Below are positions 23,901-32,433 of a stretch of 64,000 bases of DNA, piece after piece. Each line of letters begins with the position of its first letter. Within the stretch, counting starts at the first letter, position 1. This DNA comes from Kribbella capetownensis. Its GTDB lineage: Bacteria > Actinomycetota > Actinomycetes > Propionibacteriales > Kribbellaceae. Under the pieces are notes generated by a model, which was not told where the DNA came from, ran no database searches, and saw only the letters and a list, made by a program, of their open reading frames with translations. The translations under genes and the position numbers were made by a program. The stretch spans positions 620,001-684,000 of the forward strand of contig NZ_SJKD01000004.1 of the NCBI RefSeq assembly GCF_004331485.1, written 5' to 3'.

Positions 23901-25628
23901 CCCCTCGCAGTCCGGGCAGGCGCCCTCGGCCCGGTTGAAGGTGAAGTCCGATGCGGAGCGTCCGGTCTCGTTCGCGAAGACGTCGCGGATCCGGTCGAGC
24001 ACCTTGCTGTACGTCGCCGGATTCGACCGTGGATTGTTGCCCAGCGGCGCCTGATCCACCGCACGAGCCCGGGTCACCGGCGCGTCGAACGTCGCGCATC
24101 CGACCGGGCCACGCTCGCGCGACGACGCCAGCAACACGTCGTGGGAGAGGGTGGTCTTGCCTGCTCCTGACGGCCCGGTGATCACCGTCAACGACCCGAG
24201 CGGGATCTCGCAGTCGACATCACGGAGGTTGCGCAGGCTCGCCCCGGTGACGCGGATCCGGTCGTCGGACACCCGCCGTCGCGGTCGATCCCGACGACCG
24301 CGGGCGGAGAAGCTGATACCCGACGCGGTGCCGGCCCGCCACAGGTCTGCAGGCGGACCCTGGAACACCAGTTGTCCGCCGGAGCCGCCACCGCCGGGAC
24401 CGATCTCTACGACATCGTCGGCCATGGCGACAGCCAGCGGGTCGTGTTCGACCATCAGCACCGGGCCAGGCAGGGTGGCGATGGCGTCGAGCAGTCGACG
24501 GAGATCGCTGTGATGCAACCCGATGGTCGGCTCGTCGAGGACGTGGAGCAGGTCTTCGAGACGCCCCGAGAGCACGACCGCGAGCCGAGTACGTTGCGCC
24601 TCACCGCGCGACAGCGTCGGCATCGATCGGTCGAGGGCGAGGTAGCCAAGGCCCAAGTCCTGCAGCGGACGCAGGCGTCTGACCAACTCCTCGTGGATGC
24701 GTCGCGCGCGCGGTGGGAGCCGCTCGACGAAGTCGAGGACCTCAGTCACCGATCGGCCGATCAATTCCTGGAAGGTGAGGCCGGCGATGCGGTGTGACGA
24801 GGTGTCGTTGTCACTCTTGAACGCCGACGGGGCGAGTGGCCGGACCCAGGCGCCGCAGTGCGGGCAGATCGGCGCACGGAGTACCGGCGTACCGCTGAGC
24901 AACACCTCGGGTCGGCCCAGCGCGTCGGCCCGCTCCAGAGTGGCCCGGACCTCGGCCGCCGACACACCGGGCCGAAGAGTGGCCACTCGTACGACGATGT
25001 CGTGAGGCTGCGCCGGATCGAGGCGGGGGACACGACTCGCCGAGTACGGGCGTCCGTCGACGGTGAACTGGCCTCGCAGGCCGGCCAGCAGGCGGGCATG
25101 ACTCCCGACCAGCGCTCGTACGATTGCGACGTCGACGTCGAGGCTGTCGTTGCGAGCGAGCAGATCTAGTGCAGCGGTGAGGCGCTCCTCGGCGGAGAGC
25201 GCTCGGACCGGCACGTGGCAGTGCGGGCATTCGACCTCGGCGAACCGTGAGTACAGGATCCGCAGGAACGGATGCAGACCGACCGACGTCGCGACGGTCG
25301 AGGCCGGGTTCCGGTTGAGGACATTCTGGGCAACCGCCACCGCCGGGCCAAGACCCTCGATCCGGCGGACTCTCGCAGCGGGAATCCGCGCTTTGTTCCC
25401 ACCGAGCGCCAACGACTCGATGAACCGGCGATGCGCTTCGGCGTACACCACGTCGAATGCCAACGACGACTTACCCGACCCCGACACGCCGACGACCGCG
25501 GTCAGCCCCGGCCCGAACGACACATCGACCTCGCGCAAATTGTGCTCAGCCGCGCCCTGTACATCGAGGACCCGCCTCCGCACCCGAGCACGCCCGGCCG
25601 CACCGTCTCCCACGATTCGGCCATCCAC
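20928..25628 (-). CDS. Tandem UvrA-like protein with four ABC modules
   Basis: 1566 residues, about twice a UvrA2-type protein. Four Walker A loops: GVSGSGKSS (about 47), GPSGAGKTT (about 484), GVSGSGKSS (about 800), GMSGSGKSS (about 1268). Four signature motifs: LSRGEAQR, LSGGEAQR, LSAGEAQR, LSGGEAQR, each followed by a DEPT/DEPS Walker B. CxxC zinc-finger pairs of the UvrA kind (CPHC, CPDC, CEAC, CREC, CDAC) lie between. So two UvrA-like chains are fused head to tail, with a join near residue 775. UvrA2 proteins act in DNA repair or drug/DNA-adduct resistance; this one's target is unknown. Starts at GTG, 23 bases after the hydrolase gene, and overlaps the next gene. Confidence 0.92.
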   Translation of the reverse strand: MDGRIVGDGAAGRARVRRRVLDVQGAAEHNLREVDVSFGPGLTAVVGVSGSGKSSLAFDVVYAEAHRRFIESLALGGNKARIPAARVRRIEGLGPAVAVAQNVLNRNPASTVATSVGLHPFLRILYSRFAEVECPHCHVPVRALSAEERLTAALDLLARNDSLDVDVAIVRALVGSHARLLAGLRGQFTVDGRPYSASRVPRLDPAQPHDIVVRVATLRPGVSAAEVRATLERADALGRPEVLLSGTPVLRAPICPHCGAWVRPLAPSAFKSDNDTSSHRIAGLTFQELIGRSVTEVLDFVERLPPRARRIHEELVRRLRPLQDLGLGYLALDRSMPTLSRGEAQRTRLAVVLSGRLEDLLHVLDEPTIGLHHSDLRRLLDAIATLPGPVLMVEHDPLAVAMADDVVEIGPGGGGSGGQLVFQGPPADLWRAGTASGISFSARGRRDRPRRRVSDDRIRVTGASLRNLRDVDCEIPLGSLTVITGPSGAGKTTLSHDVLLASSRERGPVGCATFDAPVTRARAVDQAPLGNNPRSNPATYSKVLDRIRDVFANETGRSASDFTFNRAEGACPDCEGMGSVAIGMSYLAPIWVPCEACDGQRYRPEVLEATWADRSIADVLALSVDEAAAMFDGHPSVTRILGSLQEVGLGYLTLGQPSPSLSGGEAQRVRLAREVAKARSGDLVLLDEPTTGLHPGDLDRLLAVLDRLTDNGSTVVVVEHQPDVIAAADWRIELGLGGGPDGGRLQYCGPPVAENQPRVRPRAKPRTDRRSSDAIRVRGARANNLQGVDVDFAKGRFTVVTGVSGSGKSSLVHDVVESEATRRLLECLSVYERQSVREGPEAAVDSLTGLGPTMGIDASGLNFDAHGPGSYAWDADRVTVGRSTDLDRLLAVIIARAGVRTCLVCGRDTVRRTSPKPEAAWGCDDCGTTAVPIEPRHLVGSPVSACPQCLGLGVEREFDFTKLIVDPDVPLYAGVFGGSLAWFGTTRGEEPPMRSLAERYRFDMDHTPWKALSDEAQHAVLYGDAFWCGLNAWAANDVGGKESTEFPCRECDGRRLRTPYLAIRLQGRGRDELYSTSLADLDAVLTAMDVPDDRHAAEARTTALSRLGFLRAVGLGYLQLNRTTWTLSAGEAQRIKLASVLGDGLVGMTVLLDEPSRGLHPSEVTALARTLTELRAAGNTVIAVEHDPIIIRAADDVVEIGPGPGRSGGRVVELDSPQSVTRAVLDGRVPATDRDARRAPSGWMQVTGARENNLDGLAVRIPLGVLVGVCGMSGSGKSSLVVDTIALGLTRPKTNIPGRGVVRVRPGEHDSISGAPKRTVVADQSRAEITSPGMFLGLIGAVRKEFAASEAAVEQGITIKDLTYQCDACKGRGAWQQDMSFLPSVPQTCDACGGSGYRREAATLLHRGRSLADIEALTIAELVDEWGDVDAVRRVGGAAVALGLGYLVVRQAGWSLSGGEAQRLKLAKEFARTSKATALYVLDEPTVGLQATDVAVLLRTLDTLIAAGNSVLVVEHDPGFLAACDWLIELGPGAGPDGGRIVFEGPPDALAEAGTATAPHVAGVLP

Positions 25629-25651
25629 CCCGCCATCCTCGCAGCTCCCGG

Positions 25652-26542
25652 TCAGCGTTCACCTGTCTTGCGGCCGTCGGCCTGTGCCAGAGCAGCGACG
25701 GCGGCGGCGATCTCGTCCGGAAAGTCTTCCTGGAGGAAATGCTTTCCGGGCACACTCGGGATGTGGTCGAGCCGCGCGGCGAGGCGCGCCTGCACGCCAT
25801 AGGTGCGCAGCGGGAGGGCAGGATCTTTGCTGCCCCACAACAGTCCCACCGGATACGCGCCGGAGCCGACAACGGTCTCGTACCGGCGCCTCTTCTCGGT
25901 GGTTCGCTCGAACGAGCGCATGATCCGCAGGAACGCGCGGCCCGAATCGTCGCCCAGAAGGAGGCGCAGATGCGCGTCGAGCTCGGCGGCCGGCACGCTC
26001 GGACCGACGCCGATCGTCCGCATCAGCGTACGGAACACCACCGGTACCCCTGCTGCCGTGAGCCAGGCCCGCCCGAGGGAACGATGTGCGAAGGGTTCCA
26101 TCACCCAGGGCCGACGAAAGGTGTCGACGGCAACGACGGTGTTGAGCAGCAGCAAGGAGCGGACCCGGTCAGGTGCCGCAGCTGCGATCTCGAAACCGAC
26201 CGGCCCGCCGATGTCATGGACCACGAGGTGTACCCGGTCCATCCCGAGCGCGTCGAGCGCCGCCGTCGCCCATCGCCCCAGGCCGGTCCAGGAATAGTCG
26301 AAGTCGTCCGGCCGGGCAGCCAGTCCGAGACCAGGAAGGTCGAAGGCGATCCCGCGCAATCCGCGGCGCGCAAGCTCGGGCAGGACCGCACGATAGACGA
26401 AGGACGAAGCCGGTACGCCGTGCAGACAGACGACCGGTTCCGCGTCGGAGCGGCCCTCATCCAGCACGAAGCTCCGCACCCCAGCCGCAGTGAACTCCCG
26501 CCCGCGGCCGCGGTGAGCGGCCAGCACCTCGTCCACGCTCAC
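25652..26542 (-). CDS. Alpha/beta hydrolase, haloalkane dehalogenase-like
   Basis: 296 residues. VVCLHGVPASSFVYR is the HG oxyanion loop, LVVHDIGGPVG the nucleophile elbow with Asp instead of Ser, GSKDPALP the acid region and PGKHFLQEDFPDEI the catalytic His. Asp nucleophile and HFLQED are typical of haloalkane dehalogenases and related epoxide hydrolases. Substrate unknown. The GTG start overlaps the rhodanese stop by four bases, so it belongs to the sel operon. Confidence 0.85.
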   Translation of the reverse strand: MSVDEVLAAHRGRGREFTAAGVRSFVLDEGRSDAEPVVCLHGVPASSFVYRAVLPELARRGLRGIAFDLPGLGLAARPDDFDYSWTGLGRWATAALDALGMDRVHLVVHDIGGPVGFEIAAAAPDRVRSLLLLNTVVAVDTFRRPWVMEPFAHRSLGRAWLTAAGVPVVFRTLMRTIGVGPSVPAAELDAHLRLLLGDDSGRAFLRIMRSFERTTEKRRRYETVVGSGAYPVGLLWGSKDPALPLRTYGVQARLAARLDHIPSVPGKHFLQEDFPDEIAAAVAALAQADGRKTGER

Positions 26543-27021
26543 ACAATGACGATACGGCTGAGTGGGCAGGATCTGGCACTGAACGGCATCGCACCGTCGG
26601 ACGGGCCTTCGCCGGGGCCGCGAGGTCGCCGCGGTGTGGCGGGTTGGAGGACCGGCAGGCCGGCCGCGAGCCAGGCGTCGAAGCCGCCGATCATGTCGGT
26701 GCTGCGCACAAGACCGATCTGGCACAGTGAGTGCGCGGCGAGGCTCGACGAGAAGCCGCTCTGGCAGGTGATGATCCAGCGAATGTCCTGGTCGATCGCC
26801 TCCGGGATCCGCCCGTCGCTGCGCGGATCCAGGCGCCACTCCAAGTGGTTGCGTTCGACAACGATTCCACCCGGCAGCTCGCCGTTGCGACGCCGCTGAG
26901 ACTCCGGCCGGATGTCGACGAGAAAAGTCATCGGCTCGGATGCTGCCGCCGCAGCCGCGGCAGGTTCCAGCCTGCTCAGGTCGGCCTGGACGCGGGCCAG
27001 CGTCTCGTCGATGCCCATCAT
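26539..27021 (-). CDS. Rhodanese-like domain protein
   Basis: 160 residues. The rhodanese fold runs from FLVDIRPESQRR to FDAWLAAGLPV, with the active-site Cys in ITCQSGFSSSLAA. Rhodaneses carry persulfide or perselenide. The gene lies directly inside the sel operon: its ATGATG start overlaps the selB stop and its end overlaps the hydrolase start. A role in selenium delivery is plausible but inferred. The C-terminal 35 residues are Pro/Arg-rich and probably disordered. Confidence 0.85.
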   Translation of the reverse strand: MMGIDETLARVQADLSRLEPAAAAAAASEPMTFLVDIRPESQRRRNGELPGGIVVERNHLEWRLDPRSDGRIPEAIDQDIRWIITCQSGFSSSLAAHSLCQIGLVRSTDMIGGFDAWLAAGLPVLQPATPRRPRGPGEGPSDGAMPFSARSCPLSRIVIV

Positions 27022-28799
27022 CTCGCTCCCGCGGGCCGATCCGTTGGGGATCGGTCGGCGACAAGGCGATGTACCTCGTCGACGCGGCGGGTCAGGTTCG
27101 CGCGGTCGAGGAGCTCGAGGAGCGGCACGGCGACGCGGCGAGTCGTCGCGAGCGCCGATCGTGCGTCGCTGACAGTGAACGGCTGGGGGAGTTCGGCGAG
27201 TCGCTGGACGGCGAGGTCGACGGACTCCGGGGTGAGGTAGACGCCGTCGCCGATCGGGAGGAGTGATCCAATCCGGACGGCGGCAGCGAGCCTCGCCGGG
27301 GTCAGGCCGAGGGCCGCGAGCCGTCCGGCATCGGGTGCGGCAAACGGGGACTTCGCCAGGTCGTCGCGGAGCGTCTCGACCGCCGCGGCCACATCCGGGG
27401 GAAGAGCGTCTCGGTTCGCGGCCGGCAACACCCGTCCGCCGTTGGCGACGAGGGGCGGTGTCACCAGAGCCTCGACGAGCCGGCGGTCGGGCAGGCCGAG
27501 CAACTGGCGGGCGGCCTCGACCGGCAGACCGGGTTCCAGCGGGTGGGCGGTCAGATAGGACTCGACCTCGGTGGCAAGCCGTGTCCTCAGCAGGTCGCGA
27601 TACGCGGGGTCGAGCAGCCAATCGCCTGCAACCGGAGCGATTCCGGATGGTGCCGGGCACCCCATCCGGCGTAGGTCGGCAACGGTGACGAGGTGCCTTC
27701 GGCGCAACTCAGAGACTGCGTCCGGTTGTCCGGTCATCGCTGTCAGCTCGGCACGCCGCAGCGCACCGGATCCACGGCGAACAAGATCCGGAGGTCGTAC
27801 GTCGAGCACGGTGGCGCCGATGATTCGCCTGCTGCCCGGGTCGCGCAGGAGCAGCCGGTCCCCGATCCGCAGCGGTAGTGGCGTCCCGAGAGTCAACCGG
27901 GCGAGGTCCGCGTCGAACGGTCGCACCCGTGCAGGTACAGCCGCTGAGCCGACGTGAACGAGGACCTGAGGTGGTAGCGGCCCGGAGGACCGCACGTCGA
28001 GCGCGGTGGTCGTGTCCCAGGCGTCCGGTGTGAGCAGCGCGCTGCCACGTCGTACCTGACTCACGGGCAGGTGCCGCAAGTTGACCGCGACCCGAGCCAC
28101 GGCATGCACCGAGAACGCGGCCGCCTTCAGCGACTCGACGCCGCGGACACGCACGGCGTGCTCCCCGGGCGCGATCCTGAAGCTGTCGCCCGTCGAGATC
28201 GCTCCTGCAGTCAGGGTGCCGGTCACCACGGTGCCGGCACCGCGGATCGTGAAGGCGCGGTCCACCCAGAGCCGCACCGCACTGTCCGGCTCGGGCGGCG
28301 GCAGGGTCGCGACCAGCCGCGACAGCGCGGCCCGGAGGTCGTCCATGCCGGTCCCAGTCGTGGCGCTGACGCACACCGACTCGATCCCGCCCAGCGACGT
28401 CATGGCGAGCTGGCGACGAGCGCCGACCAATGCCGATGCGGGCTCGGCGAGGTCGCAGCGACTGATCACCAGGATCCCCTGGCGGACGCCGAGAGCGTCG
28501 AGTGCGGTGAGGTGTTCGGCGGACTGTGGCATCCAGCCTTCGTCCGCGGCGACGACGAACATGACGGCCGGAGCAGGCCCGATGCCGGCGAGCATGTTGC
28601 CGATGAATCGCTCATGGCCGGGTACGTCGACGAACGCGACAGTTGCCCCAGGCCCCAGAGTCGTCCAGGCGAAGCCAAGATCGATGGTCATGCCGCGCCG
28701 GCGCTCCTCGGCCCACCGGTCGGGCTCCATCCCCGTCAGCGCGCGGAGCAGGGTCGACTTGCCGTGGTCGACATGTCCGGCGGTCGCGATGACGTGCAT
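27018..28799 (-). CDS. selB: Selenocysteine-specific elongation factor SelB
   Basis: 593 residues, close to the usual length. GTPase domain about 1-170: P-loop AGHVDHGKST, switch region GMTIDLGF, G3 DVPGHERF; the NKxD box is the usual SelB-type variant (ISRCDL). EF-Tu-like beta-barrel domains follow, then a C-terminal array of winged helices that binds the SECIS hairpin in mRNA. It delivers Sec-tRNA to UGA codons. One base separates it from the selA stop; the start is set by the P-loop lying 8 residues in. Confidence 0.95.
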   Translation of the reverse strand: MHVIATAGHVDHGKSTLLRALTGMEPDRWAEERRRGMTIDLGFAWTTLGPGATVAFVDVPGHERFIGNMLAGIGPAPAVMFVVAADEGWMPQSAEHLTALDALGVRQGILVISRCDLAEPASALVGARRQLAMTSLGGIESVCVSATTGTGMDDLRAALSRLVATLPPPEPDSAVRLWVDRAFTIRGAGTVVTGTLTAGAISTGDSFRIAPGEHAVRVRGVESLKAAAFSVHAVARVAVNLRHLPVSQVRRGSALLTPDAWDTTTALDVRSSGPLPPQVLVHVGSAAVPARVRPFDADLARLTLGTPLPLRIGDRLLLRDPGSRRIIGATVLDVRPPDLVRRGSGALRRAELTAMTGQPDAVSELRRRHLVTVADLRRMGCPAPSGIAPVAGDWLLDPAYRDLLRTRLATEVESYLTAHPLEPGLPVEAARQLLGLPDRRLVEALVTPPLVANGGRVLPAANRDALPPDVAAAVETLRDDLAKSPFAAPDAGRLAALGLTPARLAAAVRIGSLLPIGDGVYLTPESVDLAVQRLAELPQPFTVSDARSALATTRRVAVPLLELLDRANLTRRVDEVHRLVADRSPTDRPAGAR

Positions 28800-28800
28800 G

Positions 28801-30099
28801 TCATACCTGTCCGGCGACGCGGACGATCGCGTCGTACAACACGTGATCCAGCTCGGGTGGGACGCTGCGCAGGTCGAGCAGGAGTCGACCGGCGTGCATT
28901 CGTCCGACGACGGCCGGGTCGTTGGCGCGGAGTGCCTCGGCGTACGCGGCCGGCAGGCTGAGCGCCGTACTGGCCAGAACCAGTCCTGGCGCGCCGCCAC
29001 CCCCGGTACTGGCCTGGCTCGGCACCGGTTGCACGTCGACGTCGAGCGATGTCAGCAGGGCAAGCATTGACGTGGCGCGCGCCTGCAGTTCCTCGGCGGT
29101 CGCGTGCAGCATCCGCGAGGTCGGTGGGGTCGGTCCGCGCAGGGTGGCTTCCAGCGCGGCGAGGGTGAGCTTGTCGACGCGCATGGCCCGGGCGAGCGGA
29201 TGGCGACGCAGCCGCTCGACGTACGCGCGATCGCCGAGAAGGAGGCCGCATTGCGGTCCGCCGAGTAGCTTGTCGCCGCTGGCGGTGACCAGGGTGGCTC
29301 CGTCGGCGAGCGTCGTCGTGGCGTCGGGCTCGCCGGGCAGCGACGGGTCGGGGGAGAGCAGCCCGGAGCCGATGTCGACCACGAGGGGTGCGTCCAGGGC
29401 GGCGAGGTCCCGCACCGAGACCTCGGCGGTGAACCCGGTCACCACGAAATTCGACGGGTGCACCTTCAACACGAAACCGGTCCGCGGTCCGAGAGCCTCG
29501 GCGTAGTCACGCAGCGTGGTGCGGTTGGTGGTTCCGACCTCGCGCAGGCGCGCGCCGGTGGACGTCAGCAAGTCGGGGATGCGGAACCCGTCGCCGATCT
29601 CCACCATTTCTCCCCGGCTCAGCACGATCTCCCGGCCCGCCGCCAGCGCGGTCGCGGCGAGCGCCAGCGCGGCGGCGTTGTTGTTCACCACGTGCGCTGC
29701 CTCGGCCGCGGGCACGGCCGCGAGAAGAGCGTCCAGAAGTTGCCGTCCGCGCCGAGCCCGCCGGCCGGTGTCCAGGTCGAACTCGACGTCCACGCATCCC
29801 GCTGCCGTCACCACCGCGTCGATGGCGGCCGGAGACAGCGGCGCCCGGCCGAGGTTGGTGTGCAGCAGCACCCCGGTCGCATTCACGACGGGGCGCACTC
29901 CGCAGGCGCGCGGCGGCAGCGCAGCCACGACCGCGTCCGGCACCTGCTCGGGGGTGATCTCACCCCGGCGCGCGCGGTCCTGGACGTCGGTGACCACCTG
30001 CCTGACCAGTGCCCGCCCCAGCCGGTCCTGCGCGTCGACGAGCCTCGGGTCCGCAAGCAGACCGTCGACTCGTGGGATCCTGCGCCGTACGTCGGTCAC
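28801..30099 (-). CDS. selA: L-seryl-tRNA(Sec) selenium transferase SelA
   Basis: 432 residues. It converts Ser-tRNA(Sec) to Sec-tRNA(Sec) with selenophosphate and PLP. Visible: N-terminal VDGLLADPRLVDAQDRLGR, RPVVNATGVLLHTNLGRAPLS, the PLP-lysine loop TASGDKLLGGPQCG and the C-terminal AGRLLLDLRSVPPE. All typical for SelA. The GTG start lies 51 bases after the 3' end of the tRNA-Sec gene on the same strand; an upstream in-frame extension would overlap the tRNA and is rejected. Confidence 0.95.
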   Translation of the reverse strand: MTDVRRRIPRVDGLLADPRLVDAQDRLGRALVRQVVTDVQDRARRGEITPEQVPDAVVAALPPRACGVRPVVNATGVLLHTNLGRAPLSPAAIDAVVTAAGCVDVEFDLDTGRRARRGRQLLDALLAAVPAAEAAHVVNNNAAALALAATALAAGREIVLSRGEMVEIGDGFRIPDLLTSTGARLREVGTTNRTTLRDYAEALGPRTGFVLKVHPSNFVVTGFTAEVSVRDLAALDAPLVVDIGSGLLSPDPSLPGEPDATTTLADGATLVTASGDKLLGGPQCGLLLGDRAYVERLRRHPLARAMRVDKLTLAALEATLRGPTPPTSRMLHATAEELQARATSMLALLTSLDVDVQPVPSQASTGGGGAPGLVLASTALSLPAAYAEALRANDPAVVGRMHAGRLLLDLRSVPPELDHVLYDAIVRVAGQV

Positions 30100-30150
30100 T
30101 TCTCGACGGTACGGCGACCGGCCCGATTCGTCATCGGCTTCGCGACGAGG

Positions 30151-30247
30151 TGGCGGAGGCGGACGGGAATCGAACCCGCCGGACCGAGATCCTCGGTCCC
30201 GAACGGCTTTGAAGACCGCGGGGGCCACCAGACACCCTGACGCCTCC
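30151..30247 (-). tRNA. selC: tRNA-Sec (anticodon UCA)
   Basis: 97 nt including encoded CCA. The acceptor stem GGAGGCG pairs with CGCCTCC, discriminator G, then CCA. The anticodon loop CTTCAAA with anticodon TCA is closed by a 5-bp stem. The long variable arm and the TTCGATT loop between GCGGG and CCCGT are clear. It reads UGA and is served by the SelA, SelB and SelD encoded around it. Confidence 0.95.
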
Positions 30248-30381
30248 GTTCGACAGCATAGGACTGACCCGAATCGGCGAGCGAGGGCTCGCGCGAAACC
30301 ACCGACGCGTCAGCCTTCAACCCCGGAGCAGCACGGCTCTACGCTGTGCGTAACTGGTTCTGCCAGTGGGGAGGGTGCGAT

Positions 30382-31383
30382 ATGAGTACCGAGACGGGCA
30401 CCTATCGGCTGACTCAGTACGCTCACGGCGGCGGTTGCGCCTGCAAGATTCCGCCCGGCGAACTGGAGTCGGTCCTCGCCGGCCTGCTCGGCGGCCCGGT
30501 GGACGACGACCTGCTGGTCGGGCTCGAGACGGGCGACGATGCCGCCGTCGTGCGGCTGAGTGCTGACCTGGCCGTCGTCGCCACCGCCGACTTCTTCACT
30601 CCGGTGGTCGATGACCCGTACGACTGGGGCCGGATCGCAGTCGCCAATGCTTTGTCGGACGTCTACGCCATGGGCGGGCGCCCGCTGGTCGGAGTGAACC
30701 TGCTGGCTTGGCCGCGGGACGTGCTCCCGTTCGAGCTCGCCAAGGAGGTGCTGCGCGGCGGCCTCGACGTTGCCCGCGAGGCGCATTGTCACGTCGGGGG
30801 CGGGCACAGCATCGACGACGCCGAGCCCAAGTACGGGATGGCGGTCACCGGCGTCGTGGATCCGGACCGGCTGCTGCGCAACGACGCAGGAGTGGCGGGG
30901 GATCCGCTGTCGCTGAGCAAGCGACTTGGGTTGGGAGTGCTCAACAATCGGCACAAGCAGACCGGCGAGGTGTTCCCCGACGCGATCGCGGCGATGACAG
31001 CGCTCAACCAGGTCGCATCTCAGGCCGCGCTGGCCGCCGGCGCTCGCTGCGCGACCGACATCACCGGCTTCGGCCTGCTCGGCCATGTCGCCAAGCTCGC
31101 CCGGGCCAGTGGCGTGACCGCGGTGATCGACGCTCCGGCCGTGCCATATCTGGACGGCGCGCGCGAGTCCGCCACCGCCGGCTACGTCAGCGGCGGCACC
31201 CGCCGCAATCTCGCCTGGGTCCGGCCGCGTACCGACTTCGGATCACTACCCGAGGTTGAGCAACTACTGCTCGCTGACGCGCAGACGTCGGGTGGCCTGC
31301 TCGTCGCCGCCGAGCTTCCAGGCTGCCCGGTCATCGGCGAGCTGGTCGAGCGGGCGGCGTACGACGTGGTGGTGCGTGGCTGA
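30382..31383 (+). CDS. selD: Selenide, water dikinase (selenophosphate synthase) SelD
   Basis: 333 residues, an AIR-synthase-fold ATP enzyme making selenophosphate. The active-site loop GGGCACKI carries Cys19, Cys21 and Lys22; the reactive position is Cys, so SelD here is not itself a selenoprotein. GDDAAVV, HVGGGHSIDD and LNNRHKQTGE are conserved SelD segments. The ATG has GGGGAGG upstream. Divergent from tRNA-Sec/selA, so the 134-base spacer should hold promoters for both arms. Confidence 0.95.
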   Translation: MSTETGTYRLTQYAHGGGCACKIPPGELESVLAGLLGGPVDDDLLVGLETGDDAAVVRLSADLAVVATADFFTPVVDDPYDWGRIAVANALSDVYAMGGRPLVGVNLLAWPRDVLPFELAKEVLRGGLDVAREAHCHVGGGHSIDDAEPKYGMAVTGVVDPDRLLRNDAGVAGDPLSLSKRLGLGVLNNRHKQTGEVFPDAIAAMTALNQVASQAALAAGARCATDITGFGLLGHVAKLARASGVTAVIDAPAVPYLDGARESATAGYVSGGTRRNLAWVRPRTDFGSLPEVEQLLLADAQTSGGLLVAAELPGCPVIGELVERAAYDVVVRG

Positions 31384-31483
31384 GCGGCTACCCCCTGCGC
31401 ACGCCATATTCCGAGGTCGTCGACGCTGTGGCGCGGGGCCAGGTCCGGGCGTATGGTCGAAAATGGTGGAGGGGGTGGCTGGG

Positions 31484-32359
31484 ATGTTGCCGAGAGCCGC
31501 ACGAACCGCGATGAACGACGAGACGCCGCATCAGCGCCAGGGATTGGGCAGACGCCACTTCATGTTCGGTGCCGCCGGCCTGACCGGCACGGCGGTCGGT
31601 GGAGGCTGGTTGGCCGCGCCCGCTGCATCAGCGCAGCCGGCGCAGAACCGTCATCTCTCGACTGCTGCGGCGCGCCACATTCCGGGAGGCTTCCAGCTCG
31701 TCCCGGGCGGCGAGCTCTACCACGTCTTCTTCCCTGGGCAAGGCGAGCCCAGCACGATCACCGACTTCAAGGGGAAGGTCGCGGCCGCCGTCATCGACGG
31801 GCGGGGAACCGGCGCCAACGCGGCACACGCCTTCGAGGTCGACGTCCGGTTCATGGACGGCACGTTCATCGGCCTTGACGGCCGGCAGAGCGTGGGCACG
31901 TTCACGTTCTATTGAGTCGACGTCTTCGAGGGGCCGGTCGACCCCACCTTCGCAACACAGACGCGCGACTTCAACCCCGGGATCGCCGCGAGCGGCTTGT
32001 TCTGGACCAACCGGGCGCACCCGGACAATGTCTGGGCCGACACGGTGCACGGCCGCGCGACGATGAAGGTTGCGGACGTCATCCTGCCCGACTTCCACGA
32101 CACCATCGCCGCACTGCAGCACAAGCCTCCGGTGGCGATCGGCACCTTGTCGATGAATGTCACCTGGAAGGGTGGCGGCAAACTCGAGCGCGTCGACGAC
32201 GACGAGAAGGACGTCGGCGGGACCGTCGTACAGGGCCCAGCCTCGGTGTGGTTCCACGTCGAGAGCGACGACGGATTCAGCTACACGTCGGACCGCCACG
32301 GACAGAAGACCCTCGTCGCCGAAGTACGCAGCGAACGCAACGGTGTCTTCCACCATTGA
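31484..32359 (+). CDS. Tat-exported protein interrupted by one in-frame TGA
   Basis: 291 codons in one frame, broken only by TGA at 31913 (codon 144). Before it: a twin-arginine signal (GRRHFMFGAAGLTG, AxA site near 50) and a strand-rich domain. After it the same frame goes on for 147 codons with normal codon use (VDVFEGPVDPTF ... KTLVAEVRSERNG). No frameshift is needed. The gene starts 100 bases after selD. Either the TGA encodes selenocysteine, or it is a recent nonsense mutation, for example of a Trp codon. Fold and function not recognised; it has no redox CxxC/UxxC motif. GGAGGGGG precedes the start. Confidence 0.65.
31913..31945 (+). promoter_or_regulatory. In-frame TGA with possible SECIS-like hairpin
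   Basis: Fourteen bases after the TGA, GGGGCCGGTCGACCCC can form a 4-bp GC stem whose 8-base loop contains GGTC, the kind of loop motif found in bacterial SECIS elements. A competing stem (GTCGAC with GTCGAC, 15-base loop) starts directly after the TGA. GC-rich DNA forms such hairpins easily, so this is suggestive only. Confidence 0.3.
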
Positions 32360-32406
32360 CGCCGCCGAAGGGTTGAAGGATTGGGGCATGGTCGGCAGCA
32401 GTTGAG

Positions 32407-32433
32407 AGGGCCACCCGGTGGGCGGGTGGCCCT
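32407..32433. terminator. Bidirectional hairpin terminator
   Basis: AGGGCCACCC and GGGTGGCCCT form a perfect 10-bp stem with a 7-base loop between the rightward TGA-containing gene and the leftward micropeptide gene. Confidence 0.75.

Noticed and set aside
31916..31942. GTCGAC/GTCGAC stem right after the TGA as the SECIS
   Set aside because: It begins immediately after the TGA, closer than known bacterial SECIS loops; the alternative hairpin further on fits better, though weakly.
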